Below are positions 5,314 through 5,845 of a stretch of 5,845 bases of DNA, in pieces. Every line of letters begins with the position of its first letter. The stretch's first letter is position 1. The notes under the pieces were generated by a model, which searched no databases, was not told the DNA's origin, and saw only the letters and a list, made by a program, of their open reading frames with translations. Location: positions 1 through 5,845 of the forward strand of contig JAISCU010000365.1 of NCBI GenBank assembly GCA_031265345.1. Reading direction: 5' to 3'. Source of the stretch: Bifidobacteriaceae bacterium (GTDB lineage Bacteria > Actinomycetota > Actinomycetes > Actinomycetales > WQXJ01). The position numbers were made by a program, and so were the translations under genes.

Positions 5314-5845
5314 ATGGACGCGGACAACGAGTTCGGGACGACCGGCGAGAGGGCCGGGCGGGCAATCCGCGCGGCGGTCCCCGGCGGCCCGGGAGGGGCC
5401 CGAGGCGCCCTCTCGCGCGGAGCGGACGGACGCCCCGGCGCGGTCAGAGGCGGCCCGGCCATGGGCTTCGCCGCCCCGGGCGTGTCGGAGCGGGGCCCGC
5501 AGGACCCGCCGGCGGCCGAGGCGCCCCGGGCCCCCTCGGACACGATCAAGGAGGGCCCGTCCGCGGCGGGCGTCGAGGGGCCCGCGGAGCGGGGGTCGCC
5601 GGGCGCCGTCGAGGCGTTGTCGGCGCAGGGATTGGCGGACGCGGCCGGGGCGGGAACGTCGATCCGGGGGTTGCTGGACGCGGCGCAGGAGGAGACCCGC
5701 CTGGCGCGGTCCCACCAGGCCAGGGCCGCGCGCCTGGCGGCGCAGGCCGCCCGGCTCGCCGAAGAACAGCGCGAGCGGTCGGGCTGGGGGGTCGTCGCCC
5801 AGCACGGTCTGCGGAACGCGATGACGAGCAAAGAAGCGAAGCGGG
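5314..5845 (+). CDS. Partial gene running off the right edge; N-terminus of a possible DUF222/HNH-family protein
   Basis: From ATG 5314 the frame is open for 177 codons to the window edge, with almost every codon ending in G or C, which strongly supports real coding. The protein starts MDADNEFGTTGERAGRAI. Residues 20-110 are Gly/Ala/Pro/Arg-rich and probably disordered. From about residue 117 a helical segment starts (IRGLLDAAQEETRLARSH), followed by Ala/Arg-rich helix (RAARLAAQAARLAEEQRER) and then GWGVVAQHGLRNAMTSKEAKR. This order, a long Ala/Arg helix leading to a helix-turn with an 'R.AMT..EA.R' pattern, resembles the N-terminal DUF222 domain that precedes a C-terminal HNH nuclease in multi-copy actinobacterial proteins. 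The diagnostic HNH part would lie outside the window, so the family call is tentative. It is divergent from fba and 748 nt away. The reading frame itself is much surer than the function. Confidence 0.7.
   Translation, partial: MDADNEFGTTGERAGRAIRAAVPGGPGGARGALSRGADGRPGAVRGGPAMGFAAPGVSERGPQDPPAAEAPRAPSDTIKEGPSAAGVEGPAERGSPGAVEALSAQGLADAAGAGTSIRGLLDAAQEETRLARSHQARAARLAAQAARLAEEQRERSGWGVVAQHGLRNAMTSKEAKR

Noticed and set aside
4566..5831. Minus-strand frame open continuously upstream of fba, giving a possible 763-aa protein
   Set aside because: The family start is at 4565 with its own ribosome site. The upstream translation is Arg/Pro/Ala-rich with no domain, crosses the repeat array and is antisense to a better-coding plus-strand gene.

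Overview
This window comes from a high-GC Gram-positive bacterium of the class Actinomycetia. The evidence is the very GC-rich third codon positions, GTG starts, an adrenodoxin-reductase-type FprA, a DUF3151 gene beside class II aldolase, and a c-di-AMP riboswitch in front of an exported protein. A Micrococcales or Actinomycetales-like member fits best, but genus cannot be read from the sequence.

Layout. Five genes lie on the minus strand. Read in their direction of transcription, from right to left, they are: fba (class II fructose-bisphosphate aldolase, 3540-4565); a DUF3151-type small protein (3040-3441); nagB (glucosamine-6-phosphate deaminase, true start at 2971); fprA (NADPH-ferredoxin/adrenodoxin reductase-like flavoprotein, 648-2039); and the first 115 codons of an exported protein that runs off the left edge (1-346). 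The last gene has a 5' leader holding a clear ydaO/yuaA-type c-di-AMP riboswitch (about 364-525) with a candidate promoter just upstream. The gaps between these genes are 98, 68, 146 and 301 nt, so partial co-transcription is possible but a single tight operon is not shown.

To the right of fba is a 748-nt gene-free stretch (4566-5313) dense in inverted repeats. Its most striking part, 4929-5090, has four copies of a 22-nt motif: two forward, then two reversed. They are spaced 31 bp in each arm and mirror-symmetric about one centre, like a REP/REPIN-type nested hairpin. Beyond it lies an AT-richer promoter segment and then a plus-strand gene (5314 to the right edge, incomplete). That gene has strong coding character, a disordered Gly/Ala/Pro-rich N-terminus and a helical Arg/Ala-rich section resembling the start of DUF222/HNH-family proteins. 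Its promoter spacing suggests a leaderless mRNA.

Functional reading. fba and nagB both feed or use fructose-6-phosphate-level sugars (glycolysis and amino-sugar recycling), and fprA supplies reduced ferredoxin. The riboswitch-controlled exported protein belongs to the class of c-di-AMP-regulated cell-wall hydrolases and resuscitation factors. The genes are mostly ordinary core genes. The items worth a second look are the symmetric repeat array, the leaderless edge gene and the riboswitch leader.
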